Origin: Akkermansiaceae bacterium UBA985
Lineage (GTDB): Bacteria > Verrucomicrobiota > Verrucomicrobiia > Verrucomicrobiales > Akkermansiaceae
Direction of reading: 5' to 3'
Assembly: GCA_002292185.1 (NCBI GenBank)
Contig: DBBL01000116.1
Location: 1 to 5,017, forward strand
Length of the DNA: 5,017 nucleotides
Position numbers and translations under genes: made by a program. The notes beneath the pieces were generated by a model. That model worked only from the letters and a program-made list of their open reading frames with translations. It ran no database searches and was not told where the DNA came from. Positions 1 through 5,017 of the stretch are shown here, piece by piece. Numbering within the stretch: position 1 is the stretch's first letter; each line of letters opens with the position of its first letter.

Positions 1-593
1 ATGCCCTTGTCCCAGGGAATGTTAGGCAGTAGTTCCAGAGACTCTAGAGGCTCTGATTTAATATCAACCGTGGTGCTGGCCTGGGAGAGAGTTTCAGGCT
101 GAGCAAGGTCATGCTCTTTGGTGTGTTTCCAGAAGGGGGTGAATACCTGGAAAGGGTTGCCCGACTTGTTTTTGATGATGTGCGGATCGAGTAATAAGGA
201 TCCGTTGGTGCTGTGGGTTTCGATGCCAGAGGCTTGCAGGGCTTGTTTGATGGCGGTGTCACGTTTGACATAGGCGGGCTCGTAACAACGGTTCCAGCAG
301 ACTGCCTGGGCATCTGAGCTAGCGATGATTTGCTGTAAGGTGGTAAGCGGGTCCTTGCTGCTGCGGATCACCAGTCGGTTGCCATGCTCTCGGAGCTGGC
401 TGTCGAGGTCTTGTAGGGCGTGGTGCAGCCACCAGTTCGATGCGCCGCCTCGTTGCCAGACGCCATCATTGCTGGGTGCATGGATGTAGAGGGCAATGAT
501 CGGGCCTCCCTTGCGGATTGCCCAGTTCCATGCTGGGTTATCATCAATTCTGAGGTCGCGTCTGAACCATACGATGGTGGGTTTAGCTGGCAT
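1..593 (-). CDS. phr: Deoxyribodipyrimidine photolyase / cryptochrome family protein, N-terminal part (3' end off the window)
   Basis: Photolyases use blue-light energy, collected by an antenna pigment and passed to FADH-, to split UV-induced pyrimidine dimers in DNA. The 197 complete codons seen here begin MPAKPTIVWFRRDLRIDDNP, the classic photolyase N-terminus (FRRDLR at residues 10-15, then DN). Further family motifs are GGASNWWLHHAL (49-60), CWNRCYEPAYVKRD (99-112, the antenna-side region) and GNPFQVFTPFWK (145-156). This covers the alpha/beta antenna domain and the start of the linker. The FAD-binding helical domain lies beyond the left edge, since the family is usually about 450-500 residues. 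The start is set by an AGGA just upstream and by the motif beginning at residue 7. It is the fourth cistron of the carotenoid operon, 6 nt after crtO. Without the C-terminal half I cannot separate a CPD photolyase from a (6-4) photolyase or cryptochrome; a class I CPD enzyme is most likely. Confidence 0.93.
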   Translation of the reverse strand, partial: MPAKPTIVWFRRDLRIDDNPAWNWAIRKGGPIIALYIHAPSNDGVWQRGGASNWWLHHALQDLDSQLREHGNRLVIRSSKDPLTTLQQIIASSDAQAVCWNRCYEPAYVKRDTAIKQALQASGIETHSTNGSLLLDPHIIKNKSGNPFQVFTPFWKHTKEHDLAQPETLSQASTTVDIKSEPLESLELLPNIPWDKG

Positions 594-597
594 GTTT

Positions 598-601
598 TCC
601 T
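598..601 (-). promoter_or_regulatory. Ribosome binding site of phr overlapping the crtO stop codon
   Basis: On the minus strand the junction reads ACCTAGGAAAACATG. The AGGA shares two bases with the TAG stop of crtO and lies 4 nt before the photolyase ATG. It is the clearest Shine-Dalgarno-like site in the window, and its position suggests translation of the two genes is coupled. Confidence 0.5.
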
Positions 602-1082
602 AGGTGTATTTTTTGTGAATCAGAGCGATGATGCGTAGCCGTGTGTATCTGAGATTGATGATGCACGGGGCGTTGGCGAGGATGGCATAGATGATAATGA
701 TGCTGCTAGCCGGGGAGGGCGTCCAGATGATAAACAGGCTGATGGCGAGTATTTGAATCCAGTGGGAGAGCTCGCCGCGCCGGGTTTCGCAGACAAAGGT
801 TTGTAGGTAGTCGTGATCGGTTGATTCGAGTTTGCCTTTGGCAAAACCTTTAAACCAGGGTGCGGCATCTGGGAGCAGATTTTTCCAATAACGGACGAGG
901 AATAACTTCTCATGAAAAAAGTTTTCATAACCCGCGCTGTCGTGTGTTGGTTTGGGCGGCAGGGGACGGACAAACATTCCAGCCGGTAGGCAGGTGCTGG
1001 CCCAGGCGATGGCCAGGTGACATAGCGGGATGCCAATGATGTTGATCACAGCGATCCAGAAGTTGGGTAATTCAATCCACAT
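600..1082 (-). CDS. crtO: CrtO-type glycosyl-4,4'-diaponeurosporenoate acyltransferase
   Basis: In the staphyloxanthin pathway this small membrane enzyme esterifies a fatty acid to the sugar of the glycosylated carotenoid acid, the last step. The 160-residue product matches the length (about 165) and layout of the Staphylococcus CrtO as I recall it. There is an N-terminal membrane segment (about 8-32) and a central RYWKNLLPD (64-72) comparable to VRKWKHKILDG. The signature ETRRGELSHWIQIL (99-112) corresponds to ETKRAELIHWISIL. A second hydrophobic stretch (about 111-142) ends in YAILANAP, and NLRYTRLR (143-150) corresponds to VQRYNRPRL. The ATG at 1082 follows the crtQ stop by one base (TAACATG) with no good ribosome site, so reinitiation is likely. 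The frame stays open upstream to 1232, but that part overlaps crtQ and is not homologous. The acyl donor and the sugar position modified cannot be read from the sequence. Confidence 0.9.
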   Translation of the reverse strand: MWIELPNFWIAVINIIGIPLCHLAIAWASTCLPAGMFVRPLPPKPTHDSAGYENFFHEKLFLVRYWKNLLPDAAPWFKGFAKGKLESTDHDYLQTFVCETRRGELSHWIQILAISLFIIWTPSPASSIIIIYAILANAPCIINLRYTRLRIIALIHKKYT

Positions 1083-1083
1083 G

Positions 1084-2247
1084 TTATTGTACTGCGCGCC
1101 CTTTCCAGTTGGTGGTTTTGCCGCGTTTTTTGTCGATGAGCGCGCTGAAGAATAAGGTCTGATAGAACAATAAGCTGAGCGGAAAAAAGAGCGCGTTCCA
1201 GGCGGAAAAGGTGCCCGCCAGCTTGAAGGCACGCAGGGATTGGCAGGCGTAAATGAGGTAGGCTAGAGCGGTAACCAGGACAAAGGGATCTGAGGCGTAT
1301 GAAGTGAAGCTTAGAATCAGGCAGACGATGGTCAGCATCATGCCGCTGATCCAGAGCGAGGAAAGCAAGAGCGCGCGTGGAGCGGTATGAGCGGCTCCGC
1401 TGGTGAAGCCTTTTTTCCAGCTGCTCCATAACTCGCCGATGCCATTGGGGAACATGCGCATATGGATCAGGCCTTTGCCGAGATAGCATGAGCACGGGAT
1501 GCCGAGCTGTTTAAATTGGCGTGCGAGGTGGAAGTTCTCCAAGGCTTTGTCTTTGACGGTTTCGTGTCCCTTGACCTGTTGGTAGTGCTTTTGTGAGATC
1601 AGCAGGCATTGGCCAAAGAGGGCGGCATTATCAGTGGCGGATTTGCCAATACCGAAGGCGTTTACACCGGCAAGCATGAGCACGTTGAAGTAGGCAGAGA
1701 GCTGCTCGTAGGGGTGTTTGATGACATGATGTGGGCAGATAGAGTGAACCTGATCTGAGCCGGCGCAGACTTGGCTCAATGCATGCAAGGCGGATGGCTC
1801 AAGGATGAGGTCGGCATCAAGGAAGAGCAGCCAATCTCCCGTGGCAGAATTCGTAGTATTTGTAGCATTCGCAGTATTCGCAGCATTGGCAGCATGGGCA
1901 CCCTGTTGGCATGCCCAGGGTTTACCCATCCAGCCATCGGGCAGGGCTTCGACATCAATGACACGGGCGCCAAGTTTGGTCGCGACACTGGCGGTGTTGT
2001 CAGTGGATCCATCATTGACGACGATGGTCTCGAGGGGCTGTGACGATTGTTGCTGGATTGATTCCAGTAGTCTGGCGATGTTGGCCTCCTCGTTGCGGGC
2101 AGGGATGATGATGGAGATCGCCGCTGAGGCTTTTCCGGGTTTTTCTGCCGGCGGCAAGGAAGACAGGAAGCGTGGGCGTCCGAGAAGAAACCAGATGGCA
2201 GGGGCAAAAAGGATGGCCATTACCGGCATGACAAGCATGGCGGACAT
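1084..2247 (-). CDS. crtQ: CrtQ-type family 2 glycosyltransferase (4,4'-diaponeurosporenoate glycosyltransferase)
   Basis: The enzyme transfers a sugar from a nucleotide-sugar to the carboxylate of a C30 carotenoid acid, forming a glycosyl ester at the inner membrane face. The 387-residue product has a membrane anchor (about 4-22) and then a GT-A domain with IIIPARNEE (46-54), NDGSTD (78-83), GWMGKPWAC (105-113) and the metal-binding DAD (144-146). Hydrophobic C-terminal segments lie at about 292-313, 321-340 and 348-370. The tail NWKGRAV resembles the EWKGRQY end of the Staphylococcus CrtQ (375 residues), and the PARNEE and NDGSTD blocks match it closely. An Ala/Asn/Thr-rich insert (about 117-135) before DAD is unusual. 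The start lies 4 nt after the crtP stop; M4 or M7 are possible alternative starts. Donor sugar is unknown: glucose in Staphylococcus, xylose in the Rubritalea pigments. Confidence 0.92.
   Translation of the reverse strand: MSAMLVMPVMAILFAPAIWFLLGRPRFLSSLPPAEKPGKASAAISIIIPARNEEANIARLLESIQQQSSQPLETIVVNDGSTDNTASVATKLGARVIDVEALPDGWMGKPWACQQGAHAANAANTANATNTTNSATGDWLLFLDADLILEPSALHALSQVCAGSDQVHSICPHHVIKHPYEQLSAYFNVLMLAGVNAFGIGKSATDNAALFGQCLLISQKHYQQVKGHETVKDKALENFHLARQFKQLGIPCSCYLGKGLIHMRMFPNGIGELWSSWKKGFTSGAAHTAPRALLLSSLWISGMMLTIVCLILSFTSYASDPFVLVTALAYLIYACQSLRAFKLAGTFSAWNALFFPLSLLFYQTLFFSALIDKKRGKTTNWKGRAVQ
1844..1897. repeat. Degenerate 9-bp tandem repeat (six units) inside crtQ
   Basis: On the plus strand six consecutive 9-mers follow a GCAGYATTC-like consensus: gcagaattc, gtagtattt, gtagcattc, gcagtattc, gcagcattg and gcagcatgg. 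Read as crtQ on the minus strand, each unit encodes three residues, giving a run of AAN, AAN, TAN, ATN and TTN triplets at about residues 117-135. Because the unit is a multiple of three, gain or loss of copies keeps the frame. The insert lies between the GKPWAC region and the DAD motif, at a point where the Staphylococcus enzyme goes almost directly from one to the other. Confidence 0.8.
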
Positions 2248-2251
2248 GGGC

Positions 2252-3751
2252 TCAGCTCACGGGGTGGCGTTTGATGATGCGGTCGGCACATTGCTGGCCA
2301 GAGAGCACGACCATGGGCATGCCGCCGCCGGGGTTGGTACTGCCACCGGTGAAGTAGAGGTTTTTATAGCGAGTGCTGGTCTTGGGTGCTTTGAAGCCGT
2401 AGTTCAATTTCCAATCGGTGACGACACCATAGATAGATCCTCTATTAGACCGATACATGCGCTCAATGTCGACGGGGGTGAGTAGGTCTTCAACGACGAT
2501 GCTCTCTCTAAGACCCTTCAGGCCGCAGCGTTCCATCTTATCAATGCACCTGTCCTTGAGGGCAACGTAGTCTTCGTGGGTGATGTCGGAGCCTTCCTCC
2601 AGAGGCGGGATGTGCGGCAGGATCTTGATGTTGTCACAACCCTCGGGGGCTTTGCTGGGATCGGTGCGTGTGGGAGCAACGACGTAAAGGGTGGGGTCCT
2701 GAGGTAATTGCTTTTTATGAAAGACGGTATCGAAGTGCTTGTGCTGGTCTTCGGAGTAGAAAAAGTTGTGATGTGCCAGCTGGGGGAAGATTTTGTCGGT
2801 GCCGATGTGAAGCACGATACCAGAGCATGCAGGAGCGAATTTTTCCAGCTTGCGGGTGAAGGAGATCGGTTCGTTAAGAAGTTTTTTGTAGGCTGGGATC
2901 ACCTCCATATTACTGACGATGATGTCACTGGCATGCACGGTGCCGTCTGTCATGCGGATGCCTGTGACCCGCTTGCCCGACTTTTCAATCGCTTCAACAT
3001 CGGCATTCAGGTGGATGGGGATGCCCATTTCCTCCATGAGTTTGCCGAGCCCTTTAGCGAGGTTATACATGCCGCCACGGACATACCACAATCCATAGTC
3101 GAACTGGATCATGGGCATGAGGTTCATGTATCCTGGTGAATCCATCGCCGATGAGCCGACATACTTGATGAAGTATTCAAAGATCATCCGGAGTTGCGGG
3201 TCACTGAGTCGTTGGTGAATGGACTCAGACATGGTGTTCTTGTAATCGATCTTGCCGCCTAACAGTTTGAGTTTGTAATAGCTGATGAATTCCCAGAGGT
3301 TGTCGAGCCCCTTGTCAAAATAGCCATCATTGACGATGTCGTATTGCTCTCTGCCGTAGGTGAGGAAGGCTTTGAATTCACGCCAGTGAGCTTCTGGGTC
3401 GCCGGGTAGTTTATCGAGCTCACGACGCATCAGGTCTTCTTCTTGGTAAAGGTCGATGGTGGGTTTGTTCTCAAATAAATTGCGCCAGTGCGGGGTGACG
3501 GCATCAAGTTGAACGTAGTCGTCCATTTTTTTACCAGCACGCTCAAAGAGGTCTTGGAAGAATTGTGGTAGGGTGAAGATGGATGGGCCTAGGTCAAAGG
3601 TGAAGCCGTCTTTTTCCATGACGTTGAGCTTGCCGCCGATCTGGCTGTTTTTCTCAAAAACTTCGACATCATAACCGGCTGCCTTGAGGGAAATAGCTGC
3701 GGAGATACCTCCAAGGCCAGCGCCTATGACGGTTACACGATGAGATGACAT
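2252..3751 (-). CDS. crtP: CrtP-type 4,4'-diaponeurosporene oxygenase (CrtI/CrtN superfamily)
   Basis: CrtP (also called CrtNb) oxidises the terminal methyl group of a linear C30 carotenoid to the aldehyde, using FAD. The 499-residue product (Staphylococcus CrtP is about 497) begins with a dinucleotide-binding fold, VTVIGAGLGGISAAI (6-20), with an acidic ribose-binding residue in VFEK (E33). It ends with the FAD-contacting NLYFTGGSTNPGGGMPMV (464-481). Stretches fit CrtP rather than the CrtN desaturase: GPSIFTLP (55-62), YFIKYVGSSAMDSP (193-206), GLWYVRGG (220-227), IIVSNMEVIP (277-286), QLAHHNFFYSED (324-335), NIKILPHIP (374-382) and YRSNRGSIYGVV (433-444). The ATG at 3751 is the only start that keeps the GxGxxG loop. 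No Shine-Dalgarno is seen and the promoter lies right against it. It is the first gene of the minus-strand operon. Whether it acts on one or both ends of the carotenoid is not visible. Confidence 0.93.
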   Translation of the reverse strand: MSSHRVTVIGAGLGGISAAISLKAAGYDVEVFEKNSQIGGKLNVMEKDGFTFDLGPSIFTLPQFFQDLFERAGKKMDDYVQLDAVTPHWRNLFENKPTIDLYQEEDLMRRELDKLPGDPEAHWREFKAFLTYGREQYDIVNDGYFDKGLDNLWEFISYYKLKLLGGKIDYKNTMSESIHQRLSDPQLRMIFEYFIKYVGSSAMDSPGYMNLMPMIQFDYGLWYVRGGMYNLAKGLGKLMEEMGIPIHLNADVEAIEKSGKRVTGIRMTDGTVHASDIIVSNMEVIPAYKKLLNEPISFTRKLEKFAPACSGIVLHIGTDKIFPQLAHHNFFYSEDQHKHFDTVFHKKQLPQDPTLYVVAPTRTDPSKAPEGCDNIKILPHIPPLEEGSDITHEDYVALKDRCIDKMERCGLKGLRESIVVEDLLTPVDIERMYRSNRGSIYGVVTDWKLNYGFKAPKTSTRYKNLYFTGGSTNPGGGMPMVVLSGQQCADRIIKRHPVS

Positions 3752-3757
3752 GCCGAG

Positions 3758-3785
3758 ATCATTCCATGGAATAACCGCTTGTCAA
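3758..3785 (-). promoter_or_regulatory. Predicted sigma70-type promoter of the crtP-crtQ-crtO-phr operon
   Basis: On the minus strand a perfect TTGACA (3785-3780) is followed after 16 nt by AATGAT (3763-3758), which agrees with TATAAT at four of six positions. Transcription would begin at or within a few bases of the crtP ATG (3751), so the message may be leaderless. This fits the missing ribosome site. The -35 is strong; the -10 is only moderate. Confidence 0.5.
3761..3772. repeat. Perfect 12-bp palindrome ATTCCATGGAAT, candidate operator
   Basis: The sequence equals its own reverse complement over all 12 bases. It lies in the spacer of the predicted crtP promoter and overlaps the -10 by three bases, 10 to 21 bp upstream of the start codon. 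Having no loop, it suits a dimeric DNA-binding protein better than an RNA hairpin. I do not recognise a known operator consensus. Confidence 0.4.
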
Positions 3786-3790
3786 CTGCT

Positions 3791-3819
3791 CTGACGGGAT
3801 TAGTGTCAGCATCAATAAT
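3791..3819 (+). promoter_or_regulatory. Possible sigma70-type promoter for aldH
   Basis: CTGACG (3791-3796, four of six matches to TTGACA) is followed after a 17-nt spacer by AATAAT (3814-3819, five of six matches to TATAAT). Initiation would fall near 3826. That lies just downstream of the ATG at 3822, so this promoter would only serve a start at 3864. It conflicts with the start preferred from family comparison. Confidence 0.35.
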
Positions 3820-3824
3820 TGATG
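3810..3824. repeat. Perfect inverted repeat CATCAAT-A-ATTGATG, candidate operator
   Basis: Two 7-bp arms flank a single central A. The repeat covers the candidate -10 of aldH and ends on the ATG at 3822-3824. A dimeric regulator bound here could control aldH and, from the shared region, perhaps the divergent operon. No regulator gene is in the window. Confidence 0.45.
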
Positions 3825-5017
3825 ATAGCGCAAGCCAGTCAGACTGAGGATTTAACGTCCCTAATGGAGCAGCAACGGGCTTATTTTGCCTCGGGTGTCA
3901 CACGCGATTTTTCATTTCGAAAGCGCTCGCTCGATCGACTAGAGCAGGTCTTGATTAGTCATCGTGATGCGCTGCTTGAGGCCTTAGCGCGTGATTTGGG
4001 GAAGCCCGATGTAGAGGCCTATCTTGCGGAGTATTATTTTCTACTGCAGGAATTGAGGCTGATCCGTAAGTCTTCTGTGAAATGGTTGAAAACGAGGCGG
4101 GTGAAAAGCCCGGTCTATTTTTTGCCATGCCGGTCTGAGCTTAGACGGGACCCATTCGGCATGGTGCTTATCGTGGCACCGTGGAACTACCCGATGCAGC
4201 TTTCTCTTAGTCCTCTGATCGCTGCGGTAGCTGCTGGTAATACGGTGGTGCTGAAACCTTCGGAGATGGCTCCAGCGTGTGAGCAGCTACTGGCTAAGAT
4301 GATTGCTGAGGCATTTGCGCCCGAGCATGTCGCGGTGGTCACAGGTGACGGCCATGTTGCCAATGATCTGACGGATCGGGAGTTTGATTTTGTGTTTTTC
4401 ACCGGCAGCACTCATGTCGGTAAAATCGTCGCGGCTAAGGCTGCGAAGAATCTCACCCCCAACATCATGGAGCTGGGTGGTAAGTGCCCGTGTGTTGTTG
4501 ATGCCAGTGCTAAGGTGGATGTTGCTGCCCAGCGGATCCTTACGGGTAAGTTTTTTAATGGTGGTCAGACTTGTTTTGCTCCGGACTATGCGGTCGTTGC
4601 AGCAGAGGTGAAGGACGCTCTGGTGGAAGCGATGAAAGAGAAGCTCTCAACGATTCCTTGGAGTGAGGAAATGGCTCATGTCATCAATGAGCGGCACTAC
4701 GCGCGTCTTGAAAATCTCATTCCTAATGGGGCACTGAAATTCGGTGAGGATGACCGAGAAAGCTTGCGCTTGGCGCCTCGGCTTTTGCCGGAGGTGGATT
4801 GGAATACGGAGGTGATGCAGGAAGAGATTTTTGGTCCGCTATTGCCTGTGTTAAGTTATTCTGATTATGAGGATTTGTTGGCTCACTTGAGGCAATACGA
4901 CTCGCCGCTTGCCTTGTATATTTTCAGTGAGGATGCGGTGATGAAGCAGCGGTTGATGAATGACGTCCGATCTGGAGGTGTGTGCATCAATGACACCATG
5001 AAGCAGGGCTCAAGTCT
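3822..5017 (+). CDS. aldH: Class-3-like aldehyde dehydrogenase, probable 4,4'-diaponeurosporenal dehydrogenase (3' end off the window)
   Basis: The enzyme oxidises an aldehyde to a carboxylic acid with NAD(P)+; the neighbours point to the C30 carotenoid aldehyde made by CrtP. Counting from 3822, motifs are APWNYP (119-124, oxyanion Asn122), LKPSE (144-148), FFTGSTHVGK (192-201), the general base Glu217 in MELGGK, the nucleophile Cys251 in NGGQTCFAPDY, and QEEIFGP (333-339). About 398 residues are present; the family usually has about 450-475, so the C-terminal end is missing. The frame is open from 3819, with ATGs at 3822 and 3864. I prefer 3822, because DLTSLMEQQRAYFASG aligns with the first helix of ALDH3-type enzymes. 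The start at 3864 has GAGGA 13 nt upstream and fits the candidate promoter, so it stays possible. It is divergent from the crtP operon. A role on other long-chain aldehydes cannot be excluded. Confidence 0.9.
   Translation, partial: MIAQASQTEDLTSLMEQQRAYFASGVTRDFSFRKRSLDRLEQVLISHRDALLEALARDLGKPDVEAYLAEYYFLLQELRLIRKSSVKWLKTRRVKSPVYFLPCRSELRRDPFGMVLIVAPWNYPMQLSLSPLIAAVAAGNTVVLKPSEMAPACEQLLAKMIAEAFAPEHVAVVTGDGHVANDLTDREFDFVFFTGSTHVGKIVAAKAAKNLTPNIMELGGKCPCVVDASAKVDVAAQRILTGKFFNGGQTCFAPDYAVVAAEVKDALVEAMKEKLSTIPWSEEMAHVINERHYARLENLIPNGALKFGEDDRESLRLAPRLLPEVDWNTEVMQEEIFGPLLPVLSYSDYEDLLAHLRQYDSPLALYIFSEDAVMKQRLMNDVRSGGVCINDTMKQGSS
3836..3846. repeat. Short inverted repeat CAGTC-A-GACTG
   Basis: Two 5-bp arms flank one central base, with the centre 24 bp downstream of the centre of the 3810-3824 repeat. 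It is short enough to occur by chance. It is recorded because it is the third perfect palindrome within about 90 bp of the divergent control region. Confidence 0.2.

Noticed and set aside
620..1036. Open minus-strand frame of 138 codons overlapping crtO
   Set aside because: It is an alternative frame of crtO; the crtO frame carries the conserved ETRRGELSHW and NLRYTRLR motifs, and this one carries none.
1083..1232. Upstream extension of crtO by 50 codons
   Set aside because: The frame is open, but the extra part lies inside crtQ, is Ser/Arg/Pro-rich, and would push the conserved N-terminal membrane segment inward. The length from 1082 already fits the family.
1844..1897. CRISPR array
   Set aside because: The units are 9 bp, contiguous without spacers and part of a coding frame.
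1805..2485. Open plus-strand frame of 226 codons opposite crtQ and crtP
   Set aside because: It is entirely antisense to two genes with clear family motifs, and its translation is low-complexity without a recognisable domain.
2708..3139. Open plus-strand frame of 143 codons opposite crtP
   Set aside because: Antisense shadow of a gene matching its family along its full length.
3791..3809. CTGAC/GTCAG stem as a terminator between the divergent genes
   Set aside because: The stem is only 5 bp, no T-run follows, and the genes diverge, so no terminator is expected there.
4187..4611. Small open frames on both strands inside aldH (4187-4411 minus, 4384-4611 plus)
   Set aside because: Both lie within the aldehyde dehydrogenase domain between its active-site motifs and have no start context or similarity of their own.

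Overview
The window holds five protein-coding genes and is almost fully coding. Four genes lie head to tail on the minus strand (3751 down to 1), separated by gaps of only 4, 1 and 6 nt. The fifth starts on the plus strand at about 3822 and runs off the right edge. Read outward from the divergent intergenic region, the minus-strand genes are a CrtP-type C30 carotenoid oxygenase, a CrtQ-type family 2 glycosyltransferase, a small CrtO-type membrane acyltransferase, and the N-terminal part of a DNA photolyase cut by the left edge. The plus-strand gene is a class-3-like aldehyde dehydrogenase, missing its C-terminus. The crt names follow the staphyloxanthin scheme (crtP oxygenase, crtQ glycosyltransferase, crtO acyltransferase) and should not be confused with the cyanobacterial crtP/crtQ desaturases or the crtO ketolase.

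Together the genes spell out the late half of a staphyloxanthin-like pathway. CrtP would oxidise the terminal methyl of a C30 carotenoid to an aldehyde, AldH would take it to the carboxylic acid, CrtQ would add a sugar as an ester, and CrtO would acylate the sugar with a fatty acid. The early genes (squalene or dehydrosqualene formation and the CrtN desaturase) are not in the window. A photolyase closing the operon suggests one photoprotection unit: a pigment that quenches light-generated radicals plus repair of UV damage.

The organism cannot be fixed from the sequence alone. Hand counts of a few rows give roughly 50% G+C, most genes lack a strong Shine-Dalgarno, and the pathway makes acylated, glycosylated C30 carotenoic acids. 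A marine Verrucomicrobiota member is my best guess, because Rubritalea squalenifaciens is known to make acylated xylosyl esters of diapolycopenedioic acid. Planctomycetota and Bacillota are alternatives.

The divergent control region (about 3752-3863) has a perfect TTGACA -35 for the crtP operon, a plausible promoter for aldH, and three short perfect palindromes. A degenerate 9-bp tandem repeat lies inside crtQ. No RNA genes, mobile elements, CRISPR arrays or convincing terminators were seen. No stretch of more than 300 bases is without a gene.
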